In this document: one piece after another, positions 44,082 through 52,957 of the stretch
Numbering within the stretch: position 1 is the first letter of the stretch
Layout: every line of letters begins with the position of its first letter
NCBI GenBank assembly: GCA_002717145.1
Contig: PBCP01000040.1
Span: 1 to 60,412, forward strand
Source of the DNA: Planctomycetaceae bacterium
Lineage (GTDB): Bacteria > Planctomycetota > Planctomycetia > Pirellulales > Pirellulaceae
Length of the DNA: 60,412 nucleotides
Direction of reading: 5' to 3'
Translations under genes and position numbers: made by a program
The notes under the pieces: generated by a model
Seen by the model: only the letters and a program-made list of their open reading frames with translations
Told to the model about the DNA's origin: nothing
Databases searched by the model: none

Positions 44082-45020
44082 ATGGGAATCTACGACCGCG
44101 ACTATTATCAGCAGGAAGAAACACCAAAACGCACAAGAGTGGTGCGTCAACTGCGTGGTGCATCGGTCACTACTAAATTGCTGATTGCCAATATCGTTGT
44201 TTATCTTGTTTGCTGGTTGCTTTGCACTGAAGGAGGGCTGCAAACAGCAAGCGTTTACGATGCGTTGTCGATTGGCAATGATTTCTTCGATCATCCCTAC
44301 GAATTGTGGCGGCTGATTTCCTATGGATTTATGCACTCACCATTTTGGGAAAGCAATGGGATCTTTTTCCATATCCTTACCAATTGCTTTGTTTTGTGGA
44401 TGTTCGGCCGATTCATTGAACAACGCTATGGCGGTGCTGAGTTTCTCCGGTTCTACCTGCTTGCCATTGTTTTTAGCGGGTTGGTTTTTGTTGTCGCAAA
44501 TCTTGGCGGACAATTGAGTCAGGCCGTTGGAGCCTCGGGTGCTGTCGCCGCTATCGTTATTCTGTTCTGTTTTCTATATCCTCATGAAAAACTATTGATT
44601 TATGGAATCATTCCTATTCCAGCATGGCTTGCAGGTATTCTGTTTGTCGGACTGGATGTAATGACTGGAATTGGCGAAGCCCGCGGTGCAGGATTTGGAA
44701 TAGCCTGGGAGGCCCACCTTGGCGGTATGGCATTTGCAGCAGCTTATTATTTGTTGAAGTGGGACTTCTCATTTCTGGGGAAAGCCTTCTCTAAACGTGC
44801 CCCCAAACTCGCGATCTATCGTGAAACTGAAAACAGGGTCATGGTTGAAGATGAGCCGAGTGCAGAGGCACAGCTAATTACTCAGGGTGAAGAAATCCTT
44901 CAGCAGGTACATGAGAAGGGAGAAGCAAGCTTAAACACTCGTCAACGTAGAACGCTCCAACGATACAGTGCCTTGTTAAAACAACGCCGGGAAAGTGACA
45001 ATGGCCAGTATCGCATCTAG
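44082..45020 (+). CDS. Rhomboid-family intramembrane serine protease
   Basis: A 312-residue membrane protease. The catalytic dyad is visible: S152 in VGASGAVAA and H212 in EAHLGGMAFA. HILTNCFVLWMFGRFIEQRYG near 97-117 is the HxxxN element that stabilises the oxyanion. Six membrane helices fit a bacterial rhomboid core, with a cytoplasmic tail of about 80 residues rich in charged residues. Rhomboids cut helices of other membrane proteins. Its last 20 bases overlap the next gene, a DUF1501 protein, so translation is coupled. Confidence 0.93.
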   Translation: MGIYDRDYYQQEETPKRTRVVRQLRGASVTTKLLIANIVVYLVCWLLCTEGGLQTASVYDALSIGNDFFDHPYELWRLISYGFMHSPFWESNGIFFHILTNCFVLWMFGRFIEQRYGGAEFLRFYLLAIVFSGLVFVVANLGGQLSQAVGASGAVAAIVILFCFLYPHEKLLIYGIIPIPAWLAGILFVGLDVMTGIGEARGAGFGIAWEAHLGGMAFAAAYYLLKWDFSFLGKAFSKRAPKLAIYRETENRVMVEDEPSAEAQLITQGEEILQQVHEKGEASLNTRQRRTLQRYSALLKQRRESDNGQYRI

Positions 45021-46422
45021 TTTGTCGCTTCTATCTCGTCGGCAAATGTTGGCATCGATGGGAGGAGGAGCTGGTTTGCTGGCATTACAGGCCATGCTTA
45101 CTGAGGAGCGGGCAGATGCAGCGGTTCCGGATTTATATGCTCCGCGCGAGCCTCATTATACTCCTCGCGCGACCCGAGTTATCTGGTTGTTTATGCATGG
45201 TGGTCCAAGTCATGTTGACTTGTTTGACCCCAAACCGGAATTAATAAAATACGCAGGCAAACCAATACCGGAGTCATTTGGCAACGTAATGACACGTCGC
45301 AACGTTGCTAAAAATCCGTTACTTGGACCTATTAAGCCGTTTCGGCCACGAGGGGAGTCAGGGCTTGAAGTTAGCGATTTCCTACCTCATACCGCAAAAC
45401 ATGCTGACCGTCTGTGCGTAATCCGATCGATGCATGGTGACAGTGTGAATCATCCGCAGTCCGTTTACCAAATGAATACCGGTAACGTTCTCATGGGACA
45501 CCCAAGTGTTGGTAGCTGGGTGGCTTATGGGTTGGGTACCTTGAACCGCGATATGCCGGCGTTTGTTGTACTTCCGGATCCGGGCGGTGGTCTGAAAGGC
45601 GGGCCACCGGCATGGGGTAGTGGATATTTACCAGCAAGCTATCAAGGTGTGACAATGCGTCCGGGGGAAGCACCTATTCTCAATTTAGCACCGCAACCTG
45701 GGATTACTCCACAACGACAGGCTGACGCCTTTTCAACACTTCGGGGTATCAATCGTGAATTTATACGTCGTATTGGGGACGATGATCAGTTACAAGCTCG
45801 AATTGCAGCATATGAACTGGCTTTTCGCATGCAGGCGGCCGCACCGGCACTTGTGGATATTTCTCAGGAGACAAAAGCGACTCATCGTTTGTACGGACTC
45901 GAAAACAAAGAAACAGCCGAATTTGGTCGGCGTTGTTTGTTAGCACGCCGAATGATAGAGCAGGGCGTTCGATTTGTGCAGGTTCATTCAGGGGATACGC
46001 TGGGCTGGGACGCTCATAAAGATGTTCTAAGTAATCACACCAAATACTGCGGCAGCACGGACTTACCCGTGGCAGGGCTGCTAACTGATCTGGCGCAGCG
46101 AGGTTTGCTTGATGATACGCTCGTTGTCTGGTGTGGTGAATTCGGCCGCATGCCTATGAGTGAACAGGGCAAAGGTCGCGATCATAATCCCTGGGGCTAC
46201 TGTAGTTGGTTAGCAGGAGCCGGAGTCGAAGGAGGCCGAGCGATTGGAGCTACAGATCCGATCGGATTACGAGCTACAGAAGACAAAGTGCATGTAAGAG
46301 ATTTTCATGCGACATTACTGCACTTGATGGGTATCGATCATATGGAATTATCGTATTTCCATAATGGACTGGAGGAGCGACTGACCGGACCGCAGACAGC
46401 TCACGTTGTGGAGGCAATATGA
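45001..46422 (+). CDS. Tat-exported DUF1501 protein
   Basis: A DUF1501 protein (sulfatase/phosphatase-like fold) of about 473 residues. ATG 45001 is preferred over GTG 44995. A twin-arginine signal is seen (SRR at 12-14, LASMGGGAGLLALQAML), so a folded or metal-bearing protein is exported. Core motifs are LFMHGGPSHVDLFDPKPEL, GVRFVQVHSG, LVVWCGEFGRMP and GRDHNPWGY, with Asp/His sites suited to metal binding. DUF1501 genes regularly stand beside DUF1549/DUF1553 genes, as here with a 4-base overlap to the next gene. The substrate is unknown; a role with sulfated polysaccharides is often assumed but not shown here. Confidence 0.93.
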   Translation: MASIASSLSLLSRRQMLASMGGGAGLLALQAMLTEERADAAVPDLYAPREPHYTPRATRVIWLFMHGGPSHVDLFDPKPELIKYAGKPIPESFGNVMTRRNVAKNPLLGPIKPFRPRGESGLEVSDFLPHTAKHADRLCVIRSMHGDSVNHPQSVYQMNTGNVLMGHPSVGSWVAYGLGTLNRDMPAFVVLPDPGGGLKGGPPAWGSGYLPASYQGVTMRPGEAPILNLAPQPGITPQRQADAFSTLRGINREFIRRIGDDDQLQARIAAYELAFRMQAAAPALVDISQETKATHRLYGLENKETAEFGRRCLLARRMIEQGVRFVQVHSGDTLGWDAHKDVLSNHTKYCGSTDLPVAGLLTDLAQRGLLDDTLVVWCGEFGRMPMSEQGKGRDHNPWGYCSWLAGAGVEGGRAIGATDPIGLRATEDKVHVRDFHATLLHLMGIDHMELSYFHNGLEERLTGPQTAHVVEAI

Positions 46423-48299
46423 TGAGAGTCTGTATCCCTCTGATATTCATGCTGGTAACCGCACTTGCGAAGGGCCAGAAATATCAGGAACTACCAATCC
46501 TAAAAGAAGATAGGGAACACTGGTCCTTCGTGCCTATCGAGCGACCTGAGCTTCCCGAGTTGAAAGAGGACGGCTGGTCGAATAATCCGATTGATATATT
46601 TATTCTCGCAAAACTAAAGCGAGCTGGGCTGCAGCCGCTGACGAAGGCAAGTCATGCTGCACTTGTCAGAAGAGCGTATTTAGATCTAACAGGCCTGCTC
46701 CCTGACTATCGGGAAGTTACGGCGGATAAGCAATACGAACAGTTGGTGGATGAATTGCTTAGCTCTCCCCGATTTGGGGAGCGTCAAGCACAGTTTTGGC
46801 TGGATCTGGCTCGGTTTGCCGAGACCGATGGATTTGAACACGACAAAGTCCGAGCGGATGCCTGGCAATACAGGGATTGGGTGATTGATGCCTTTAATCG
46901 TAATTTGCCCTACGACGAGTTCATTCGTAAACAGTTGGCTGCAGACGAATTTGAAGAAGACGAGCGGATCGCTACGATGTTTTGTTTGTCAGGGCCGGAT
47001 ATGCCGGATATTAATTCCCAAAATGAAAGACGACATTCCCTGCTTAATGAAATGACAAGTACGGTGGGGGCTGTATTTATGGGATTGCAGGTGGGCTGCG
47101 CTCAGTGCCATGACCACAAGTTTGATCCCATTAGTCAGGCCGATTTCTATCGTATGCGGGCCATATTTCAGCCCGCCGTTCATGTTGTGAAAAACCAAAG
47201 CGTGCGAGAGTTGCGTGAACAGGGTGAACCGTCTAAGGCATACTTGATGGTTCGAGGGGATTTTGACAAGCCTGGCCCGGAGATCAAACCAGGAGTCATA
47301 CGCGTCGTGGCGACCGATGACCCGATTGAGATCCAGAAATCTAAATCCGGAACTTCTGGACGTCGACTTGCTTTGGCTAATTGGATGACTGATAAAAGAA
47401 ACCCTTTAACGGCACGGGTGATGGTCAATCGTATTTGGCAGCAGCATTTTGGCACAGGCTTGGTCTCCACTCTTAGTGATTTTGGAATCATGGGGACTTC
47501 GCCTACACATCCTGAGCTATTGGATTGGTTGGCAGCAGAACTTCAGTATCAGAATTGGGATTTAAAGGCAATTCATCGCCTCATCGTAACCAGTGCTACC
47601 TATATGCAGGCAAGCGAAGAAGACGAGATATATAGGAAGAATAAACTGGCAGATCCGGATAATGTTCTGTTAAGTCGGTTTCCGCGACAGCGACTTGATG
47701 GCGAAGCCATTCGTGACGCGATGTTGGTTGCCGCTGGTTTTCGAGAATTCGAAATGAAGGGGCCGGGAGTCCGCCCCCCGATTCAAGAAGAGGTATCTCA
47801 GACCCTGCTCAAGAATCAATGGAATGTATCGCCGGATGAAAAGGATCACTATCGACGTAGCATCTATATTTTTGCACGTAGGAATCTCCGCTATCCATTG
47901 TTTGAAGCATTCGATCGACCTGATGCAAATGTAAGTTGCCCTCAGCGACAAAAGTCAACCACGGCTCCTCAGGCTCTGATCCTTTTTAATTCCAAATTGA
48001 GTTTGGATTTGGCTCGTCGCATGGCCAGTGACATTCTGTTGACAGTCCGTAATGATGAAGAGTTTATTCGGGAGGTTTTGCGACGCTGCTGGTGTCGGGA
48101 TCCAGAGCCCGAAGTAATGGAAGTCGCGCGAGCTTATTTTATTAAGAATCGTAAATCGGCTCAGGAAATATCTCCCGATCAACTTGAACAGGTGACACCC
48201 ATTCCACTGCCTGCTGATCTAAGCATTCGAGAAGCAGCTGTTTATTCAGAATTCTGTCTTATTGCCTTTAATACGCTGGAATTCATTATTATTCAATAG
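46419..48299 (+). CDS. DUF1549/DUF1553 (PSCyt2-PSD1) exported protein without PSCyt1
   Basis: A 626-residue planctomycete-type protein with a short signal peptide. DUF1549 covers about 45-255 and includes C-A-Q-C-H near residue 228, a haem c-type CxxCH followed by DHKFDPISQADFY. DUF1553 covers about 300-560 (RRLALANWMTDKRNPLTARVMVNRIWQQHFGTGLV). The two N-terminal PSCyt1 haem domains present in the neighbouring paralogue are missing. Its ATG overlaps the DUF1501 stop (ATGA). The protein probably sits outside the cytoplasm with a redox or carbohydrate-related role. Confidence 0.9.
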   Translation: MMRVCIPLIFMLVTALAKGQKYQELPILKEDREHWSFVPIERPELPELKEDGWSNNPIDIFILAKLKRAGLQPLTKASHAALVRRAYLDLTGLLPDYREVTADKQYEQLVDELLSSPRFGERQAQFWLDLARFAETDGFEHDKVRADAWQYRDWVIDAFNRNLPYDEFIRKQLAADEFEEDERIATMFCLSGPDMPDINSQNERRHSLLNEMTSTVGAVFMGLQVGCAQCHDHKFDPISQADFYRMRAIFQPAVHVVKNQSVRELREQGEPSKAYLMVRGDFDKPGPEIKPGVIRVVATDDPIEIQKSKSGTSGRRLALANWMTDKRNPLTARVMVNRIWQQHFGTGLVSTLSDFGIMGTSPTHPELLDWLAAELQYQNWDLKAIHRLIVTSATYMQASEEDEIYRKNKLADPDNVLLSRFPRQRLDGEAIRDAMLVAAGFREFEMKGPGVRPPIQEEVSQTLLKNQWNVSPDEKDHYRRSIYIFARRNLRYPLFEAFDRPDANVSCPQRQKSTTAPQALILFNSKLSLDLARRMASDILLTVRNDEEFIREVLRRCWCRDPEPEVMEVARAYFIKNRKSAQEISPDQLEQVTPIPLPADLSIREAAVYSEFCLIAFNTLEFIIIQ

Positions 48300-48346
48300 A
48301 ATGTGCGTTGACGCTGTCGCGTAATGTCTTTCCGAAACTGAAGCCC

Positions 48347-48419
48347 AATCGGGTGCCACCCATTTTTTTCGCTCAAAACTGGTCGAATATCATAAACGCA
48401 GGATGGGTGGCACCCGATT
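48347..48419. repeat. GGTGCCACCCA inverted-repeat element, copy 2
   Basis: A 17-base perfect inverted repeat: AATCGGGTGCCACCCAT (48347-48363) and its reverse complement (48403-48419), separated by 39 bases. It lies between the stop of one PSD1 gene and the start of the next. The core GGTGCCACCCA matches the repeat at 19204-19320, although the central spacers are unrelated. Confidence 0.8.
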
Positions 48420-48469
48420 CTTGTTCAAATCCGGATGAGACAGCCGGAAAAGTTTTTTATAATCACCGT

Positions 48470-51397
48470 ATGAGTTTTGGTTTTTATAAATGGCGACAGT
48501 GTTTTCTAGGTTGGGTTGTCAGCGTCATGCTTGTCAGTCTGATGGTGACGTCTGTCACCGCCAACCAGCAGGATCTCACGACGGATGCACTTAAGATTCT
48601 TAAGTCGAAGTGCGGCAACTGTCACAGTGCTGACAACCAAAAGGCTGAACTCGATCTATCGTCGGTTGAAGCCATTCTCCAAGGCGGCGAATCCGGAGCG
48701 ATCGTTGCAAAGAATTATGAAGAAAGCCTGCTTTGGGAAATGATTTCGAACGAACTTATGCCTCCTGAAGAAGAACCGCAATTGACTGCTGAAGAACGTG
48801 GCCTATTAAAGCGATGGCTGGAACAATCGTCGTTTTCGGCCACGCCGCCGAAAGCGATTTCTCAATGGGATGTGTTGCCGATCTTACAGCTTCGGTGTGT
48901 GATTTGTCACGGCAAGACTGTTGCTGAAGCGGGGCTCGATCTTCGGTCTCACGCATCGATTCTTAAAGGGGGTAAGTCTGGCCCGGCGATTGTAGCGGGC
49001 CGTCCTGCGGAAAGTTTGCTGCTGCGACGGATACACGCCGGTGAAATGCCTCCCAAGCGTCGTATTGTTGAAGCAAGTATCAAGGTGATCACGGAAACAG
49101 AAGTCCAATTGTTGGAGAAATGGATTGCAGCCGGAGCTCCCAATGATGCGGCAGTGATTGATGCTCCCGGTAACGGGCCGGATCCGCTGGTTACTGATGA
49201 AGAACGGAATTTTTGGGCATTCCAAACACCTAAGAAGTCACCATTGCCCGAAGTAAAAAATCGAACATGGAGTCAAAATCCGATTGATCAACTTATTCTG
49301 GAAGGAATTGAACGAGCCGGCCTGACTCCGGCGCCAGCAGCATCCAAAGCCGTGCTGTTAAGGCGAGTTTATTTTGATTTACTCGGAATACCGCCAACCT
49401 CAGCTCAGCTTCAGGAGTTTCTGGATGACGAATCTCCGGCTGCTTATGAACGTCTGATTGAGCGTGTACTGGCTTCCCCTTACTACGGAGAACGGTGGGG
49501 TGGATTATGGCTGGATTTGGCAGGTTATTCAGACAGTGAGGGAATTCAGGAGAGTGATCCGGTACGTCCCTCGAATTATCTCTATCGTGATTATGTCATT
49601 CGCAGTTTCAACAGCGACAAACCCTACTCCAGATTTATCAAAGAACAACTTGCCGGCGATGATTTAGCGGATTACACCGACCCCGCCCATATAAGCTCGG
49701 AGGTCATGGACAATCTCATTGCAACGGGATTTTTACGCCAAAGCTCTGATGGTACGTTCTCCAACATTACCGGATTTGTGCCTGATAGAAATCGCTATAT
49801 CGGATCTTCTATCGAAGTCTATACTTCGGCCATTCTGGGCCTCACTTTAAAGTGTGCAAAATGTCACAGCCATAAGTTCGATCCGATTCCTCAGCGTGAT
49901 TACTATCGTCTACTGGCAGTATTCAAGGGAGCATTGGACGAAAATGCCTGGATGAGTCCCTTACAGGATCGTGGCGTGACAGCGTTGAAGCCCATGCGTC
50001 TTTTAAGTGTTGGGGAGACGGCGGAAAGAGAATCTATCGAAGCTCACAATACACGGATCACCCAGGCTGTCGCAGAACTAACTCGTCAACGCTCGGAACT
50101 TGAACTGGCTACCATCACTCAATTACAGGAAGCCGAGTTTAAAAAGTTGCCTCAAGAGATTCGCGAAGATGTTAGAACGGCCTTAAATGCAGCGAAAGAG
50201 AAACGTACGAAAGTACAGGTATATTTAGTTGAGAAATTTGAAAAGCAGATACGATTTGATGTTGGGCGGGCAGAAGATGTTGATGCTGAATTCAAGAAGC
50301 AACGCGCTCAACAAACTGCCGCTATTGAAGCAAAAAAGAAAGAGCGCCGCGCGATCACTACAATCCGTGCATTATGGGATCGGGGAGATCCATCACCAAC
50401 CTATATTCTCACCAGAGGAGACTATCAAACCCCTGGACGGCGAGTGGGCCCGGGCGTGCCTTCCGTATTAACAGACGGTGAATCTGCATTCGTTGCAAAA
50501 CGGCCGTTTGAGAATTCACCAAGTACTGGCAGGCGGCTGGCACTGGCAGAGTGGACTACTGATAAGTCTCACCCTCTGACAGCGCGTGTCATGGTCAACC
50601 GCATTTGGAAATCTCACTTTCAACACGGTATCGTCAAGACGCTTGATAACTTTGGCGTAAATGGCACCAAACCAACTCATCCGGAATTGTTGGACTGGCT
50701 CGCCGTGGAGTTTATGGAAAGTGGCTGGAGCATAAAGCATATTCATCGTTTGATTTTAACAAGTGCTACTTACCGGCAGTCCTCGCTGATTACTGAGCAA
50801 CACGAATTGAGAGATCCGGAAAACAAATGGCTTAGCCGAATGCCCATGCGGCGAATGGACGCTGAGATGCTTCGGGACTCGTTAATTTCACTAGCAGGAG
50901 TGCGTCGGGATCATCAATTTGGACCGGCTGACCCGGTTGCTTCAAGAGCGGATGGATTGGTAACTTCCAGTCCTATCAACAACACCTGGCGTCGTAGCGT
51001 TTATGTGCTTCACCGTCGGACACAGATGCCAACCTTACTGACATCTTTTGACCGGCCCCGCATGAGTCCTAACTGTGTGGAACGAACTGAGTCAACCGTA
51101 GCACCTCAGGCATTGCACTTGATGAATAATCAGCAGGTAAAAATCTGGGCTACTCAATTCGCCGATCAAATAATGTCGATTCATCCCGATGATCCTGAAG
51201 CACAGGTTCGTCTGGTTTATACTCAAGCGCTCAGCCGGCAACCGGGAGAAGACGAGTTAAGACTGACGCTTGAGACGATGCATCGGATGGCGGAAATATT
51301 TAAAGCAGAGAGTCCGGAGTCTGATGTTAATCGTTCCGTAATACGTAATGTGTGCCATGCACTGCTTAATTCTGCCGCGTTTATTTATGTGGATTAA
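48470..51397 (+). CDS. PSCyt1-DUF1549-DUF1553 cytochrome-type exported protein
   Basis: A 975-residue protein. The start at 48470 gives a signal peptide (MSFGFYKWRQCFLGWVVSVM, cleavage near VTAN) and excludes the inverted repeat; a longer frame to 48308 is unlikely. Two PSCyt1 haem c motifs are at C48-G-N-C51-H52 and C143-V-I-C146-H147. DUF1549 follows, with a third, C462-A-K-C465-H466, before SHKFDPIPQRDYY. A charged coiled coil of roughly 110 residues (about 525-635) precedes DUF1553. It is about 350 residues longer than the paralogue upstream. It is coupled to the next DUF1501 gene with 6 bases between. Confidence 0.93.
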   Translation: MSFGFYKWRQCFLGWVVSVMLVSLMVTSVTANQQDLTTDALKILKSKCGNCHSADNQKAELDLSSVEAILQGGESGAIVAKNYEESLLWEMISNELMPPEEEPQLTAEERGLLKRWLEQSSFSATPPKAISQWDVLPILQLRCVICHGKTVAEAGLDLRSHASILKGGKSGPAIVAGRPAESLLLRRIHAGEMPPKRRIVEASIKVITETEVQLLEKWIAAGAPNDAAVIDAPGNGPDPLVTDEERNFWAFQTPKKSPLPEVKNRTWSQNPIDQLILEGIERAGLTPAPAASKAVLLRRVYFDLLGIPPTSAQLQEFLDDESPAAYERLIERVLASPYYGERWGGLWLDLAGYSDSEGIQESDPVRPSNYLYRDYVIRSFNSDKPYSRFIKEQLAGDDLADYTDPAHISSEVMDNLIATGFLRQSSDGTFSNITGFVPDRNRYIGSSIEVYTSAILGLTLKCAKCHSHKFDPIPQRDYYRLLAVFKGALDENAWMSPLQDRGVTALKPMRLLSVGETAERESIEAHNTRITQAVAELTRQRSELELATITQLQEAEFKKLPQEIREDVRTALNAAKEKRTKVQVYLVEKFEKQIRFDVGRAEDVDAEFKKQRAQQTAAIEAKKKERRAITTIRALWDRGDPSPTYILTRGDYQTPGRRVGPGVPSVLTDGESAFVAKRPFENSPSTGRRLALAEWTTDKSHPLTARVMVNRIWKSHFQHGIVKTLDNFGVNGTKPTHPELLDWLAVEFMESGWSIKHIHRLILTSATYRQSSLITEQHELRDPENKWLSRMPMRRMDAEMLRDSLISLAGVRRDHQFGPADPVASRADGLVTSSPINNTWRRSVYVLHRRTQMPTLLTSFDRPRMSPNCVERTESTVAPQALHLMNNQQVKIWATQFADQIMSIHPDDPEAQVRLVYTQALSRQPGEDELRLTLETMHRMAEIFKAESPESDVNRSVIRNVCHALLNSAAFIYVD

Positions 51398-51403
51398 AGA
51401 GTT

Positions 51404-52864
51404 ATGAATCTGGAATCAAAGAACAAAACTCGGCCACACAGCCGTCGGCAATGGTTGACGAGCACTGCCGCCGGCTTGCAGACTGCTGCGCTGACTCATT
51501 TGTTTTCCCGGGACATTTATGGATTGGAGACACCTTCGCCACGTCGAGCGTTTGATCTCAAGCCTCAGCCCACTCATCACGAACCAAAGGCAAAAAGCAT
51601 CATTCATCTTTTCATGAACGGCGGTCCCAGCCAGATGGATTTGTTTGATCCCAAACCTGAACTTGATAAGCGTCATGGGCAGGAATATTTTAGTGAGCTG
51701 GCATCTGAAGTTGAAAATCCGACGGCAGCCGGAGCGCTCATGAAGTGTCCATACAAGTTTGCGCAGCATGGCGAATCAGGACAGTGGGTGTCTGATGCAT
51801 TACCTCACACAGCAGAAATTGTTGATGAATTGGCTCTCATCAAATCGATGCACACGACCAATCTTACGCATGAGCTGGCGTTATTTAAGATTCATGGCGG
51901 ACAGGAAATGCCTGGATTACCATCGATTGGGTCCTGGGTATCCTACGGACTGGGAACAGAAAATCAGAATCTCCCGGCGTACGTTGTTTTGGATGATCCT
52001 TTAGGGCTTCCAGTGAACCAGACGCAGAGTTGGCAGTCTGGTTTTCTACCTCCAATGTATCAGGGGACAAGATTTCGAAGCACCGGTGACCCGGTTCTAA
52101 ACCTGAAGCGTGAATTTGAACAACCGGATCAGGTTACATCCTTAGAACGAGAATTGATTGCGGGTCTGGATAAAATCCACAAGGACAGCCGCCCCGGTCA
52201 GCTTCGTCTGGATGCTCGAATGGCCAGCTACGAGCTCGCCGCCCGGATGCAGCTCGAGGCAACCGATGCTCTGGACTTATCGAAAGAGACTCAGGCAACG
52301 CTGGATATGTATGGAATTGGTAACGACACCACTGACTCGTACGGCCGCAGGTGCCTGTATGCGAGACGTTTGGTAGAGCGGGGCGTACGATTTGTGCAGC
52401 TATATATCAATTTTCAGATTTGGGATAATCACACCGGGATTACTTCCGGTTGCAAGGCGGCTTGTAACAAGACCGATCTGCCGATTGCAGGTTTGATTCG
52501 AGACCTCAAGCAACGAGGGCTATTGGATTCGACTCTGGTTGTTTGGGGCGGTGAATTTGGGCGACTACCTATCGCTCAACTACCAGCTAATAAAGATACT
52601 GCTAATGCTGGCCGTGACCACAATAAAAATGCGATGATCACCTGGATGGCAGGGGGCGGGGTCAAGGCGGGAGTGTCGATTGGAGCTACCGATGAGTTAG
52701 GATTCGCGGCGGTGGAGGATCGGATATCTGTCGCAGACTGGCATGCAACCATCATGCACCAGCTGGGCCTTAACTATGAACATCTCTACTTTGAACGCAA
52801 TGGGCTCAAAGATCGACTCACAGGTGTTGAAGAAGCTCACCTCATCTCGTCCATTCTGAAGTAA
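51404..52864 (+). CDS. Tat-exported DUF1501 protein, second copy
   Basis: A 486-residue DUF1501 protein with a twin-arginine signal (SRRQWLTSTAAGL, Arg14-Arg15). It has the same motif order as the first copy: HLFMNGGPSQMDLFDPKPEL, GVRFVQLYI, LVVWGGEFGRLP, then GRDHNKNAMI. The copies are clearly diverged, so this is an old duplication or separate acquisition. It ends the cluster after the PSCyt1-type protein; the 93 bases after it lead into a convergent gene. Confidence 0.93.
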   Translation: MNLESKNKTRPHSRRQWLTSTAAGLQTAALTHLFSRDIYGLETPSPRRAFDLKPQPTHHEPKAKSIIHLFMNGGPSQMDLFDPKPELDKRHGQEYFSELASEVENPTAAGALMKCPYKFAQHGESGQWVSDALPHTAEIVDELALIKSMHTTNLTHELALFKIHGGQEMPGLPSIGSWVSYGLGTENQNLPAYVVLDDPLGLPVNQTQSWQSGFLPPMYQGTRFRSTGDPVLNLKREFEQPDQVTSLERELIAGLDKIHKDSRPGQLRLDARMASYELAARMQLEATDALDLSKETQATLDMYGIGNDTTDSYGRRCLYARRLVERGVRFVQLYINFQIWDNHTGITSGCKAACNKTDLPIAGLIRDLKQRGLLDSTLVVWGGEFGRLPIAQLPANKDTANAGRDHNKNAMITWMAGGGVKAGVSIGATDELGFAAVEDRISVADWHATIMHQLGLNYEHLYFERNGLKDRLTGVEEAHLISSILK

Positions 52865-52957
52865 AGCTAGCAGCGCTAGTTGCCATTTTGAATTAGGCAA
52901 AAGCAACGAAGGATCGCTTAAGCATCTTGCTGTTTTTCATCCAACAGACGCGACCAT

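Noticed and set aside
48191..48205. GGTGACACCCATT as a third copy of the intergenic repeat
   Set aside because: It has a mismatch, lacks an inverted partner, and lies in coding sequence of the DUF1549/DUF1553 gene; probably chance.
48308..48469. N-terminal 54-residue extension of the PSCyt1 protein
   Set aside because: It would run through the inverted repeat and place residues before a clean signal peptide; start at 48470 is better.
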